A DNA stretch of 64,000 nucleotides from Undibacterium piscinae (lineage in GTDB: Bacteria > Pseudomonadota > Gammaproteobacteria > Burkholderiales > Burkholderiaceae_D), in assembly GCA_003970805.2 (NCBI GenBank), contig CP051152.1:2356001-2420000 (forward strand), in the 5' to 3' direction. The stretch's first letter is position 1; every line of letters starts with the position of its first letter. The notes beneath the pieces are model-generated. The model was not told where the DNA came from, ran no database searches, and saw only the letters and a program-made list of their open reading frames with translations. The position numbers and the translations under genes are program-made. Below, in pieces: positions 35,685-45,484 of the stretch.

Positions 35685-36881
35685 ATGCGACTTTTAAATC
35701 CCACACCCCATAACAAATTATCTCTTCCTGTCCCCACTGACGATGCACTGGCAGCGTCGGCCGCCTTGCAGCAGCTGATACGCGCCGAGATTGCCGCCAA
35801 CGCGGGAGCCATCTCGTTTGCCCGTTATATGGAGCTAGCCTTGTATGCGCCGCAACTCGGATATTACAGTGGCGGTGCCATAAAACTAGGCAAAGACGGG
35901 GATTTTACAACCTCACCGGAAATGTCTGCGCTTTTTGGTGGCACGCTGGCACATGTTTGCGCAGACCTGTTTGCGCAAACCTCTGCCCACATCATGGAGT
36001 TTGGCGCCGGCAGCGGTCGCCTGGCTTTTGATATTTTGACTGAATGCAATATCTCAGGGGTACAGGTAGACCGCTATTTTATCGTGGAATTGTCCGGAGA
36101 GCTCAGGGCCAGGCAAGAAGAATTGCTGAAAGACTTCCCGCAGGTGGTTTGGTTGCAAACTATGCCAGAGGCGTTTTCCGGCGTAGTGCTAGGTAATGAA
36201 GTGCTTGATGCGATGCCGGTGTCGCTGCTTGTCAAGACCGAACAGGGCTGGGCTGAACTTGATGTGGGCTTGAACGAGGAGGGCGGGTTTAAGCTGGCCG
36301 AATCGAGTTTGCCCGCAAGTGCCGACCTGGTGGCGCAGATACCGGATGCCGACAATTTTGCGCCAGGTTACATGACGGAAGTGCATGCGGTGGCGATTGG
36401 CTTCATGCACAGCGTATCGCAGATGTTGCTGGCCGGTCACAATGCCAGCGGCAAGGCGGGCGTGGCGATCTGGCTCGATTACGGCTTCCCGGCACACGAG
36501 TATTACCTCGATCAAAGGATACAAGGTACGCTGATGTGTCACTATCGTCATCATGCCCATCCCGATCCTTTCTACTTTCCGGGTTTGCAGGATATTACGG
36601 CGCATGTCGATTTTACGGCGATGGCTAAGGCTGCGCTCGATGCCGGCCTTGATCTATTGGCTTACACCAGTCAGGCCGGTTTTCTGCTGGAGGCGGGGAT
36701 AGGTGAGATCCTGCTGCGGATCCCGCTGGATGATCATCAGCGTTATCTGCCGGCGGCAAATACCTTGCAAAAACTGGTTTCACCGGCCGAAATGGGGGAA
36801 CTGTTTAAGGTGCTGATAGTCGGCTGCGGGGCGCAACTGGCGCCGCAATTACAACGTCATGATCGCAGCCACAGGCTCTAG
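35685..36881 (+). CDS. SAM-dependent methyltransferase, MidA/NDUFAF7 family
   Basis: 398 aa. DUF185-type methyltransferase related to the complex I assembly factor NDUFAF7, an arginine methyltransferase. Conserved parts: ISFARYMELALYAPQLGYYSG, GDFTTSPEMSALFGGTLA, IMEFGAGSGRLAFDIL (SAM-binding Gly-rich loop), VVLGNEVLDAMPVSLL, WLDYGFPAHEYY and HAHPDPFYFPGLQDITAHVDFTAMA. Divergent from the SDR-folB-ttcA operon with 57 bp between starts. The bacterial substrate is not established. Confidence 0.9.
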   Translation: MRLLNPTPHNKLSLPVPTDDALAASAALQQLIRAEIAANAGAISFARYMELALYAPQLGYYSGGAIKLGKDGDFTTSPEMSALFGGTLAHVCADLFAQTSAHIMEFGAGSGRLAFDILTECNISGVQVDRYFIVELSGELRARQEELLKDFPQVVWLQTMPEAFSGVVLGNEVLDAMPVSLLVKTEQGWAELDVGLNEEGGFKLAESSLPASADLVAQIPDADNFAPGYMTEVHAVAIGFMHSVSQMLLAGHNASGKAGVAIWLDYGFPAHEYYLDQRIQGTLMCHYRHHAHPDPFYFPGLQDITAHVDFTAMAKAALDAGLDLLAYTSQAGFLLEAGIGEILLRIPLDDHQRYLPAANTLQKLVSPAEMGELFKVLIVGCGAQLAPQLQRHDRSHRL

Positions 36882-37027
36882 GCTGAGCTGGCGGTGCCAC
36901 GTGATTTATCGTATTTTTATATACTCCTTACCAGTATTTTTGTAGACCGCTTTATTTATAAGCGTATTAGGCGGCTATTTTTTGGTTTTGGTGGGAGTAT
37001 CTGTAGTTTGTCGTCAGGGGAAATGAA

Positions 37028-37225
37028 ATGATACGTTGGGTAGTAGTGATCTTTGTGGCCTTGATCGTGTTTTCGACCTTGTTGCCCTGGCTGGAAAAAC
37101 TCGGCATAGGCCGCTTGCCGGGGGATTTCCGTTTCAAGCTGTTCGGCAAGGTTTTTTCCTTGCCGTTTTCCTCCACCATCTTGCTGTCGCTGGTGGTGTT
37201 GCTGCTCGCACGCTTTCTCAAGTAA
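37028..37225 (+). CDS. DUF2905 small membrane protein
   Basis: 65 aa. Two helices flank the family motif LEKLGIGRLPGDFRFKLFGK. A short AGGGGAAATGAA site precedes the start. Function unknown; widespread single-copy small membrane protein. Confidence 0.9.
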   Translation: MIRWVVVIFVALIVFSTLLPWLEKLGIGRLPGDFRFKLFGKVFSLPFSSTILLSLVVLLLARFLK

Positions 37226-37579
37226 GTCTGGCTTCGCGGCTGTTTTTTCAGTAATGACAAATACGATGGCGATATGTCAGAGTGAGAAAAAATAGTTAAT
37301 AAGCAAAATTATTTATAACGAAATAGCTGATTGTCCTATTCCGGGCAGATGTGGCGTAAAGTTTTGACGCTAGTTAGCCGTCAACTATCCCAGGGGCAGG
37401 GCCTGACACAATGTTGCAACAAAACCTGATATAGAGCCGGAATAAGTCAATGAACTGCCGCAAGAATCGCGGGCTTTCAACTTATCTTGCTTATAATGAA
37501 CACAGCGTTGTCGCTACATGGCGGCTTATGGTCAATAAATTAAGCTGCCTGATAAAAAAATATTACGCCAAAGGTTTTC
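37226..37579. other. Intergenic region, nothing recognised
   Basis: About 350 bp before the response-regulator gene. No gene, repeat copy or strong hairpin noticed. AT-rich stretches near 37280-37320 and 37540-37565 could hold promoters. Confidence 0.4.
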
Positions 37580-39214
37580 ATGAGCGATCTGAGTGGTTTT
37601 AGAGCATTGCTGATTGAGCCCAATCCAGGCATGCGCGTCAGCCTGCACAATATGCTCAACCTATGTGGTATCACCAAGATTGAGCACGCCCATACCGCTG
37701 GCATCGCTGCACGCACCATACAATCCAAAGTGTTTGATCTGGTCCTATGCGAATACGATCTGGGAATCGGTCAGGACGGCCAGCAATTACTCGAAGACGT
37801 AAGGCATCACAAGCTCACCCCTCTGTCGACCATTTTCATCATGGTGACCGCCGAACGCGGCTATGCCAAAGTCGTGAGCGCCGCCGAGTTGGCACCTTCC
37901 GACTATTTACTTAAGCCGTTTACCGCCGACACCCTGCTGGAACGCGTGATGAAGGCGATAGAAAAGCGCAAGGCGTTTTTCGAAGTGTATGCCCTGATGG
38001 AGCAAGGTGCGATACACGAGTCGATTGCCGCCTGTATCGAAGGCGAAAGCAAATATCCGCGTTATATGATCGATTTCATGCGCTTTTTCGCGCCGAATTA
38101 CATGTGATTTTGGGCGAGGCGGAGGAAGCCGAGCAGATCTATACCCAGGTCTATGAGCAGAGGGCGGTGGCGTGGGCCAAGCTGGGTTTGGCGAAAACCC
38201 TGTTCATGCAGGGGCGCTACGAGGAGGCGGAAGGCATCCTCAAGACGCTGGTAGGTGAAAATGATAAATTCATGGATGCCTATGACTGGCTGGCCAAGAC
38301 CCATGAAGCGGTCGGCGAGTTGCCGCAAGCCAAGGATGTGTTGGATACTGCAGTGGGGGTGTCACCGCATGCGGTGCGGCGTTTGCGTCGTCTGGGTGAA
38401 ATCTCGCTACAGACCGGCGATATAGAAACGGCAGAAACGGTATTCAAAAAAGTGGTCAGCAAGGCCCAAATTTTCCGAATTCAGGGATCCCGAAGATCAC
38501 CTGAATCTGGTCAACGCGCTGGTGCAGAAGGGCGATCATGATCAGGCCAAATCGGTAATACGGGATATGGAAAAAAACATGGTGGGTCTGAAGAAAACCG
38601 AGGCTTGCCGTGCGATCTCGGCCGCCATGGTACATGCCGGTACCGGTGATGCCCGCCTGAGCGGCGAACTCGATGCCGCCGTTGCCGCTAGCCGCGAAGA
38701 TATCGGCCTTTCCACCGATATCAAGCTGGGCTTGGCCAAAAGCTGCCTGGAAAATGATAAGGAAGGCGCCGCATCCGAAGTGATTATGGATGTGATGCGC
38801 AATGCCAGTAATCAAAAAGTCATGTCGCGCGCGATAGGCGTGTTTGAAAGCGCAGGCAAAGGCCATCAGGGACAGGAATTGGCGCAACGCAGCCAAAAAG
38901 AAGTGATGGAACTGGTAGCGCTTGGTGTGCAAAAAGCCAAGCAAGGGGATTTCCGTGGCTCGCTGGAATTGATGGCTAGCGCAGCCCGTAAATCGCCGGA
39001 TAATCCACAAGTGGTGATGAATGCGGCGCTGGCGGCACTGAAATGTCTGGAAAACCTGGGTTGGGATAATAAGGTCGGAGATCAGGCCAGGCGCTTAATC
39101 GCCGATGCTGCAAAACTTGATCCTATGAATCCGCGTATGAAGGCGATCCGTGCCCTGTATGACGAGCTACAGAAAAAATATGGAATTACTACCTCTGTCC
39201 AAAACAAGAAATAG
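37580..39214 (+). pseudogene. Response regulator fused to TPR domain, two frameshifts
   Basis: One gene in three frames. Residues 1-125 are a CheY-like receiver: ALLIEPNPGMRVSLHNML, LVLCEYDLGIGQDGQ with the phospho-acceptor Asp, and YLLKPFTADTLLERV with the conserved Lys. A TPR superhelix follows (WAKLGLAKTLFMQGRYEEAEGILKTL, DAYDWLAKTHEAVGELPQAKDVLD, GVQKAKQGDFRGSLELMASAARKSPDNP). The frame breaks near 38085-38095 (after YMIDFMR, at a T-run) and near 38460-38478 (after VVSKA; tccgaattcagggatcc restores SEFRDP). Without those two indels it is a ~545-residue regulator, probably a scaffold rather than a DNA binder. The HDOD gene follows by 8 bp. Confidence 0.85.
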
Positions 39215-39222
39215 GTCAATTC

Positions 39223-40806
39223 ATGTCTCTTCATTCTACTGAATATTTTGGATCGGGCGCACAGGAGTCGCCACGCGATCGCTTGCTAAAAAAAATCAAG
39301 GAAGATGAAGCTTTACCGACTCTGGGAGCGGTGATTTCCAAAGTGCTTGAAATCACTTCCTCTAGCGAAGATCCGGTCTCCAAGTTGGCGCATTTCGTGC
39401 TCGCCGATGTGGCATTGACGCAAAAAATATTGCGTTTATCGAACACCATACAGTACCGCACCAATTCCAGCATGCCGGTGACGACGATTTCGCGTGCGAT
39501 ATTTTTGCTGGGGTTTAATACAGTCAAAACCAGCGCGCTGGCGATGCTACTGGTGGATGGTTTCTGCAATAAAAAACAGGCCAGCAGCGTACGCAAGGAA
39601 CTGGTGCATTCGCTGTGTGCCAGCATCGTGGCGCGCGAGCTGGCCCAGCGTAGCAAATTCGCTGATGCCGAGGAAGCAGCGGTGGCGGCCTTGTTCAAAA
39701 ACATAGGCAGGGTACTGGTGGCTTCGTTTGACCACCAGTTGCATGAACGCATACATCTGATGGAACAGAGTGAACTGACTACGGCCAGTGACGCGAGCAG
39801 CCTGTTGCTAGGGTGTAGCTATGAACGTTTAGGGGAGTCGGTTTTGCAGGAGTGGAAAATTCCCGACACCATCATTCAGTCGCTTAGCCCTTTGTCGGGT
39901 GGTGAGCAAAAAAAGCCGGTGCACCGCAGTGAGTGGCTAAAGCAAGTTGCCAGCTTTAGTGATGTGGTGGCGGATAAAATGTTTAGTAGCGAACGCAATG
40001 CGGCAGGAGGTAGCCTGTCTGCGCGGTGCTCTCCCTTGCTGTCAAAATTTGGCAAGGCGCTGGAGTTGGACCGGGCTTTGTTTGATGAAATACTCATTAA
40101 GGTCGAGAGCGAGACGCGCCAGTTGGCCGAGAGCATGAACATCGCACTGCCAGAGACGAAGGGCGGCGATGATGACAGCGAGTCGGCAGAGGTAGATGAG
40201 TCCGCTACACTCAACAGCGAATTTATGCTCAAGACCTTCGAGAGCGATCAGTTGCAGCAGGGACAGCGGTTTGCCAGTGGCAAACCCGCGAATGCCCGCG
40301 ATTTGTTGCTGGCGGGGGTGCAGGACGTGATGCAAATGATGGCATCGGATCAGGTCAAGCTCAATGACATGATCTTGCTGGTGCTGGAAACACTATATCG
40401 TTCCATGGGCTTTCGCTTTGCCACGGCTTGTCTGCGTGACTTAAAGCAGGGACGTTATGTGGCGCGGGTTTCGGTCGGCGAACTGTATGCGGAGCGACAG
40501 CGAGGCTTTTTGTTTCCCGTTAAAGAAGAAAAAGACGTATTCCACCTGGCCATGAGCAATAACGTCGATCTGATGATTTCGGATGCCTCGGTCGCCAAGA
40601 TACAAAACCTGTTGCCGCAATGGCATAAGGATTTAATGCCGGATACGCGCAGCTTCATCATTCTTCCGTTGGTGCTGCAAAAAAAGTCTATCGGTTTCTT
40701 TTATGCCGACCGCGCCGTGACTGCCGAAGAAGGTGTGCCACCCGACGAGACTGCCCTGATCAAGACGCTCAAGAGTCAGTTGATGGCCGCGATGATGCGC
40801 GGCTAA
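39223..40806 (+). CDS. HDOD-GAF signalling protein
   Basis: 527 aa. The HDOD domain spans residues about 20-240 (LPTLGAVISKVLEITSSSEDPVSKLAHFVLADVALTQKIL, then SRAIFLLGFNTVKTSALAM). It is an HD-related domain usually lacking catalysis and used as a signalling adaptor. A C-terminal GAF-like domain follows (about 350-527; LNDMILLVLETLYRSMGFRFATACL, LPLVLQKKSIGFFYADRA). It lies 8 bp after the receiver-TPR gene, so the pair probably act together in one signalling path. Confidence 0.87.
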   Translation: MSLHSTEYFGSGAQESPRDRLLKKIKEDEALPTLGAVISKVLEITSSSEDPVSKLAHFVLADVALTQKILRLSNTIQYRTNSSMPVTTISRAIFLLGFNTVKTSALAMLLVDGFCNKKQASSVRKELVHSLCASIVARELAQRSKFADAEEAAVAALFKNIGRVLVASFDHQLHERIHLMEQSELTTASDASSLLLGCSYERLGESVLQEWKIPDTIIQSLSPLSGGEQKKPVHRSEWLKQVASFSDVVADKMFSSERNAAGGSLSARCSPLLSKFGKALELDRALFDEILIKVESETRQLAESMNIALPETKGGDDDSESAEVDESATLNSEFMLKTFESDQLQQGQRFASGKPANARDLLLAGVQDVMQMMASDQVKLNDMILLVLETLYRSMGFRFATACLRDLKQGRYVARVSVGELYAERQRGFLFPVKEEKDVFHLAMSNNVDLMISDASVAKIQNLLPQWHKDLMPDTRSFIILPLVLQKKSIGFFYADRAVTAEEGVPPDETALIKTLKSQLMAAMMRG

Positions 40807-40885
40807 GGATGGACGCTAGCGCAGCGCGACGCGTTGCAGGTGTTTCTGGTAGACTCAAAGCCCGACTTCCTTGCGCCTACTTCTC

Positions 40886-41530
40886 ATGAGCTTTACTACC
40901 TGGTTTACCTTTTTTCTCGCCGCTTGGGTGATTGCGATCTCCCCGGGTTCTGGCGCGGTCTTGTCGATGTCGCACGGATTGTCGTATGGCGTGAAAAAAG
41001 CCAGCGGCACCATTATCGGCTTACAGGCTGGCTTATTGCTGATTCTGGCGATCGCCGGCGCCGGCGTAGGCTCTATCCTGATGGCCTCCGAAATGGCGTT
41101 TAATGCGGTCAAGACGATAGGCGCGATCTACCTGATTTATCTGGGTATCAGCCAATGGCGTGCCAAAGTGGTAGCTGCCGCAGATACGGATCTGGCACCT
41201 GCCCAGGCCGTCTTGCCTAGCTGGCGCAAGCGGTTTTTGATCGGCTTTCTGACCAATGCGACCAATCCTAAAGGGATTATTTTTATGGTTGCGGTGTTGC
41301 CGCAATTCATCAGCCAGAGTGCGCCGCTATTGCCACAGTTGCTGATACTGGGCGCGACCATGTGCTTTGTTGATCTGGTGGTGATGCACAGCTATGCGTT
41401 TGCCGCATCGGCCATGCAAAAATATTTCCGTGATCCGGCTTTGTTACAAAAGCAGAACAGGTTTTTTGGCGGGATCTTGATGGCGATCGGGGCTGCGCTG
41501 TTTTTCGTCAAGCGTAACCCCGCTGCCTAA
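40886..41530 (+). CDS. LysE family amino-acid exporter
   Basis: Start taken at ATG 40886 (MSFTTWFTFFLAAWVIAIS) rather than the TTG at 40871. About 214 aa with six helices. Hallmarks are SPGSGAVLSMSHGLSYG after helix 1 and GFLTNATNPKGIIFMVAVLPQF in the middle. Such proteins (RhtB/LysE superfamily) export amino acids or homoserine lactone; substrate unknown. Single gene, convergent with the next operon. Confidence 0.9.
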   Translation: MSFTTWFTFFLAAWVIAISPGSGAVLSMSHGLSYGVKKASGTIIGLQAGLLLILAIAGAGVGSILMASEMAFNAVKTIGAIYLIYLGISQWRAKVVAAADTDLAPAQAVLPSWRKRFLIGFLTNATNPKGIIFMVAVLPQFISQSAPLLPQLLILGATMCFVDLVVMHSYAFAASAMQKYFRDPALLQKQNRFFGGILMAIGAALFFVKRNPAA

Positions 41531-41546
41531 TTGCGGTAGGCCAGGA

Positions 41547-42353
41547 TCAGCCTAAAGGTATTTCCTGCTTCTTGGCCAAGGCATCGATATCTTGCCAGAT
41601 CGTCATTTGATTGAGCAGACGGGTGGCGGGATCGAGCATGGCGCTGAGGTTAAAGAAACGCTCCAGCGCGGTTTCGTCAAACGCACTCGATTGCGAGAAA
41701 TTGATGCGGCCATATTGTTTCTTGAACGCCAGCAACAAATCGCCCGGCGTATCCTTGTGCCATGACTGCATCAGACCGCCAACCATCAGCGCGCTGTCGG
41801 TGGTTTGTTCCAGCAATCTGGTATTACGGCCATTGCCGACATCGCGGTAATCGAGCAAGCGCGGGAAGTAGAATTTCCTGATCCAGCTGGCCGGTATTCC
41901 GCCTGCCCGTGTCAGCGTTCCGCTGCGCCACAGTTTCCAGCTTTTTTCCGCATTTCCGTCAGGGATGAACTGGTCATCGGCTTGCAAGGCGCAATCCTCT
42001 TCCAGCACGATTTCCAGGATGACCGGTAAACCCGCTTGCGCGGCGATGTCTTCCAGTTCAGGCATCACAGGTTTTTCACCATGTGCGCCTTGCAGCAGTT
42101 GTACAAAGCGTGACATCACGGTTTCGTTGGCGGCATGCAGAGTGCTGGTGGCATTGCAGAAAGCGCCGCAGGCAGAAAAATACGCCATCAGTTCGCCGAC
42201 ATAGATGCCGTTGGAAGGCAGGGTTTCGCGGCCTTCCTGAAAACCTTCTCTTGGCGTATTTGGGGCAATGCCATTGCGCAATATCGGGTATAGCGCGGTA
42301 GAAATCGTACCGAATTTGACCACGGTTCCGGCCGTTAAAATAAATTCACTCAT
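41547..42353 (-). CDS. Conserved-looking protein of unknown function, 268 aa
   Basis: I do not recognise the family with confidence. No signal or membrane helix. The N-terminal 70 residues (TVVKFGTISTALYPILRNGI followed by ETLPSNGIYVGELMAYFSA) loosely resemble the start of ADP-ribosyltransferase-like folds (substrate-pocket G-T/S-x then hydrophobic YxxE/A), but key residues cannot be established by eye. The start overlaps the arsenate-reductase-like gene by 4 bp, so they are co-translated. The frame is intact. Confidence 0.6.
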   Translation of the reverse strand: MSEFILTAGTVVKFGTISTALYPILRNGIAPNTPREGFQEGRETLPSNGIYVGELMAYFSACGAFCNATSTLHAANETVMSRFVQLLQGAHGEKPVMPELEDIAAQAGLPVILEIVLEEDCALQADDQFIPDGNAEKSWKLWRSGTLTRAGGIPASWIRKFYFPRLLDYRDVGNGRNTRLLEQTTDSALMVGGLMQSWHKDTPGDLLLAFKKQYGRINFSQSSAFDETALERFFNLSAMLDPATRLLNQMTIWQDIDALAKKQEIPLG

Positions 42354-42724
42354 AGTGTTACCTTTGTGTTCTCTTCAAATAGCGATAGCACCAATTCCGG
42401 CGGTCGCCCGATAGCCGCTTTACCCTGATAGCTGACGATAGGTCTTTGCAATAGTCGCGGGTGGCTGGCAACGGCGGCCAGCAAAGTCTCATCATCAGCC
42501 TGACTCAAATTGAGTTCGGCATATTCGCTTTCATTGTCGCGCAGCATAGAGCGTAATTGACCGCCCAGTTGCAGATGCAACTGGCGCAATTGCTCAGTGT
42601 CCAAAGCGGATTTCTGGTAATCCACCACTTCCAGCGGCAGATTTTTTTCGCTCGATAGCTGCTCTAGCAATGCCAGGGTTTCACGCGATTTGGAACAGCG
42701 CGGGTTGTGGTAGATCGTAATCAT
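42350..42724 (-). CDS. ArsC-like (Spx/ArsC family) reductase
   Basis: 124 aa thioredoxin-fold protein. It starts MITIYHNPRCSKSRETLALL with the catalytic Cys of glutaredoxin-dependent arsenate reductases, continues VDYQKSALDTEQLRQL, and has the cis-Pro region HPRLLQRPIVSYQGKAAIGRPPE, where the Arg residues contact the oxyanion. Arsenate reductase or an ArsC-related regulator are both possible. Downstream of the GDT1-type exporter and overlapping the 268-aa unknown by 4 bp. Confidence 0.87.
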   Translation of the reverse strand: MITIYHNPRCSKSRETLALLEQLSSEKNLPLEVVDYQKSALDTEQLRQLHLQLGGQLRSMLRDNESEYAELNLSQADDETLLAAVASHPRLLQRPIVSYQGKAAIGRPPELVLSLFEENTKVTL

Positions 42725-42739
42725 CTTGTATCGATTCGT

Positions 42740-43312
42740 TTATAGAAATTTGTTGCCTATGCCCAGCAATACCAAGACACCGAGTATGGCAAACAGGGCT
42801 GCGGCAATCCAGCGTACCAGTTTAAACGGGAAGTTAGGCGCAGCGACTTTGCCCAAAAATACCGCAGGAACGTCAGCGATCATCATGCCCAGGGTGGTAC
42901 CGGCAATGACTAAATACAGGTTGGAATATTTTGCTGCCAGTGCGACGGTCGCCAATTGCGTTTTGTCACCAATTTCGGCCAGAAAAAATGTCACGCAGGT
43001 CAACAGGAAAACACCATAGCGGCCTTCGTTGATACCCTCATCACCCATTTCATCGGGTTTCAGGGTCCAGGCGGCGATTGCCAGAAATGACAAACCCAAG
43101 GCCCAGCGTAATACTTCCGAGGAAATATTGCTGACCACCCAATGTCCGAGTAAACCAGCTAAGGCGTGATTGGCCAGCGTTGCCACCAAGATGCCCAGCA
43201 CGATAGGAATCGGTTTTTTGTAGCGTGCCGCCAGCAATAAGGCGAGTAACTGAGTCTTGTCACCGATTTCACCAACGGCAACAGCAAGAGTAGAGACGAA
43301 GAAAGCTTCCAT
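42740..43312 (-). CDS. TMEM165/GDT1 (UPF0016) family manganese exporter
   Basis: Start ATG at 43312 (MEAFFVSTLAVAVGE). 190 aa, six helices in two repeats, each with the signature E-x-G-D-K-T: VGEIGDKTQLLALLLAARYKKP and LAEIGDKTQLATVALAAKYSN. The acidic residues bind Mn2+/Ca2+. The upstream leader is a yybP-ykoY-type manganese riboswitch, which strongly supports Mn2+ export. Confidence 0.92.
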   Translation of the reverse strand: MEAFFVSTLAVAVGEIGDKTQLLALLLAARYKKPIPIVLGILVATLANHALAGLLGHWVVSNISSEVLRWALGLSFLAIAAWTLKPDEMGDEGINEGRYGVFLLTCVTFFLAEIGDKTQLATVALAAKYSNLYLVIAGTTLGMMIADVPAVFLGKVAAPNFPFKLVRWIAAALFAILGVLVLLGIGNKFL

Positions 43313-43323
43313 GATTTTTCTGC

Positions 43324-43372
43324 GGGATAGGGCGCTTGAACTGATGATACACACGTTCCCCCGCCCTATCCC
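43324..43372 (-). promoter_or_regulatory. Expression-platform hairpin of the Mn riboswitch
   Basis: cgccctatccc (43362-43372) and gggatagggcg (43324-43334) are perfect 11-bp complements on the transcript, between the aptamer and the start codon. The 3' arm ends 11 bp before the ATG, so folding could occlude the ribosome site; no T-run follows, which favours translational control. Confidence 0.6.
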
Positions 43373-43387
43373 AGGATAGCGGAAACG

Positions 43388-43506
43388 CATATATCAAAAG
43401 TCTTGCCAAATCAAAATAAAAATTTTGATCAAACGCACCATGACCGGATGGCCAAGTATGTTGATGCGCTTCTTTCAGCGTGCCGAAAGAGGCTACTCCC
43501 CAATGA
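43388..43506 (-). ncRNA. yybP-ykoY-type manganese riboswitch
   Basis: On the minus strand the leader contains ggggagtagcct (43491-43502), the invariant yybP-ykoY opening. It then has caacatacttggcc (43448-43461), an internal hairpin from tcaaaat/attttga arms (about 43411-43430), and gcaagacttttg (43395-43406), which is the conserved closing segment. It lies 80 bp upstream of a Mn exporter gene, the usual setting. Boundaries are approximate. Confidence 0.8.
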
Positions 43507-43580
43507 ATATGAGCCGGAATTATACTGCATAGACGCACGACCCTTGATTTTTTGAGGAAATAAAATCACCTAACAAACGG

Positions 43581-43651
43581 CACCCCGCCAGCGCGCAATC
43601 CCATGCGGCGCCTCCCTGGATGCAAACCCGCACCGAATATGCGCGCTGGGC
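43581..43651. repeat. Dispersed palindromic repeat, copy 7
   Basis: gcgcgcaatcccatgcgg (43591-43608) faces ccgcaccgaatatgcgcgc (43629-43647). Lies between the divergent Mn riboswitch operon and the peptide transporter gene. Confidence 0.75.
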
Positions 43652-43822
43652 TTACTCATATTGAGGAAGAAATATTCACGATCAACAACGACAGTGCCAA
43701 GGCTTTTGTAGATTAGAATGCCGTCCAAAGTAAGACTGGCTGCGGCGCGCTTATCATGCGCAGTGCATGGCCTGCTACTTACTTATGAACATCCCTTCAT
43801 CGATCAGCAACAGGAGTATGGC

Positions 43823-45484
43823 ATGAGCAGTACTGCAAGCGCAGCGCAACACGAGGTGGCGATACCGGAGTTTAAGCAAATCTTGGGGCATCCGGCGCCC
43901 CTGTGGATGTTATTCATGGCCGAATTCTGGGAGCGCTTTGCCTTCTACGGAATACGCTGGGCGCTGGTGCTGTACATCGTCAGCCAGTTTTACAGTGGCG
44001 ACTCCAGCGGCCAGGCGGTCGCCAATCTGACTTACGGTTCTTACCTTGCGCTGGTGTATGCCGGCGCGCTGTTTGGCGGCTACATCGCGGATCGCTACCT
44101 CGGCTATCAACGCTCGATTTTACTCGGCGCGGTGTTCATGGCCTGCGGCTTGTTTGCGATTTCTTTTCCCGATCCCGATGTATTTAAGCTAGCCAGTCTG
44201 GCCACCATCCAGCGGCCAGGCGGTCGCCAATCTGACTTACGGTTCTTACCTTGCGCTGGTGTATGCCGGCGCGCTGTTTGGCGGCTACATCGCGGATCGC
44301 TACCTCGGCTATCAACGCTCGATTTTACTCGGCGCGGTGTTCATGGCCTGCGGCTTGTTTGCGATTTCTTTTCCCGATCGGCATGTATTTAAGCTAGGTC
44401 TGGCCACCATCATCGTCGGCAATGGCATGTTCAAACCGAATATCTCCACCATGGTCGGCAAGCTGTATAGCCTGAACGACACACGGCGCGATTCCGGCTT
44501 CACGATTTTTTATATGGGCATCAATGTCGGCGCCTTCTTCGCCCCTATCCTGACCCAATTACTGGCGCAAAAAGTCTTCAATACCGGCGACACCCCTGCT
44601 TACAAAATCGTCTTCATCGCGGCCGGGATCGGCATGGTAATCAGCCTGATCTGGTTTGCGCTAGGGCGCAAGATGCTCAAGGGCATAGGTGCACCACCGG
44701 CCGGCGCGCACAGCCTGGCACGGGTCGCGTATGTGGCGCTAGGTGCGCTGTGCGTGATACCGCTGATGTATTTCTTACTCGCCGTCGGTGCGCAAAAATT
44801 ACAAATGCTGCTCACCGTTTTATTCGTCGGCTTATCGGTAATGTTGTTGCTGGAAGGGATACGCGAAGGCAAAGTGGCGCGCGACAAGGCGATTGCGATG
44901 CTAATCATGCCTTCAATTATCTTGTTCTGGGTATGGGGAAGAGCAAGCCGGTAGCTCGACAACCTTCCTGCAGCGAAAAACCGCCTGGTTTCAAGCGTCA
45001 ATTCTATCGCCGTGATCGTCTCTCCGTAAGCACCACGTAGGTACGATTACGCGTAAAGCCTGGGCCTGATCTTTAACGCGATGGCGTTTGCCCTTTATGT
45101 TCGCCTTGTCGTCGCTAGACGCAACGAGATCCCGTTCTGGACCCTGATCATGGTCTGTCCAATCGGTAGGCCTATGTCTGTCACCTATCGGCTTGTCGAT
45201 GGGACCAAGCTGGCACCAAGCCGTCTGGTTCATGGGCGGCTTCTCTCTACCGGCATCGCAACAATTTATCCGGCAGAGTCGGCGCTAGCGGCTACACCCT
45301 GGGCTTTTATTCTCTGCTAGGCGCAGGCGTGTTACTGCTATTGATGCTGGTGAGCTTTCATCTAGCGCGGCTAAATCATCGAGCACTAGCGCCGTATGAA
45401 ATCTCAAAAGCATCCGTGCCACTACGCATATTACATGCGATTCTTCAAGCACACTGGCCTGCGAGCCGCATGGAATATGCGTAA
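43823..45484 (+). pseudogene. POT family oligopeptide:H+ symporter, internally duplicated and decayed
   Basis: Start ATG 43823 behind CAGGAG. Family marks: LWMLFMAEFWERFAFYGIRW, the POT signature region GGYIADRYLGYQRSI, KPNISTMVGKLY and FTIFYMGINVGAFFAPIL. A 205-bp segment (44004-44208) is repeated at 44209-44413, shifting the frame. After 44930 only scattered pieces remain (WFQSVNSIAVI, IPFWTLIMV, LSGRVGASGYTLGFYSLLGAGVLLLLMLVSFHLARLNHRA), in several frames. The final codons overlap a repeat fragment at 45455. It is not functional as read; the copies differ by small indels. Confidence 0.85.

Noticed and set aside
38104..38541. Independent TPR protein
   Set aside because: Continuous in family sequence with the receiver upstream and TPR downstream; better explained as one frameshifted gene.
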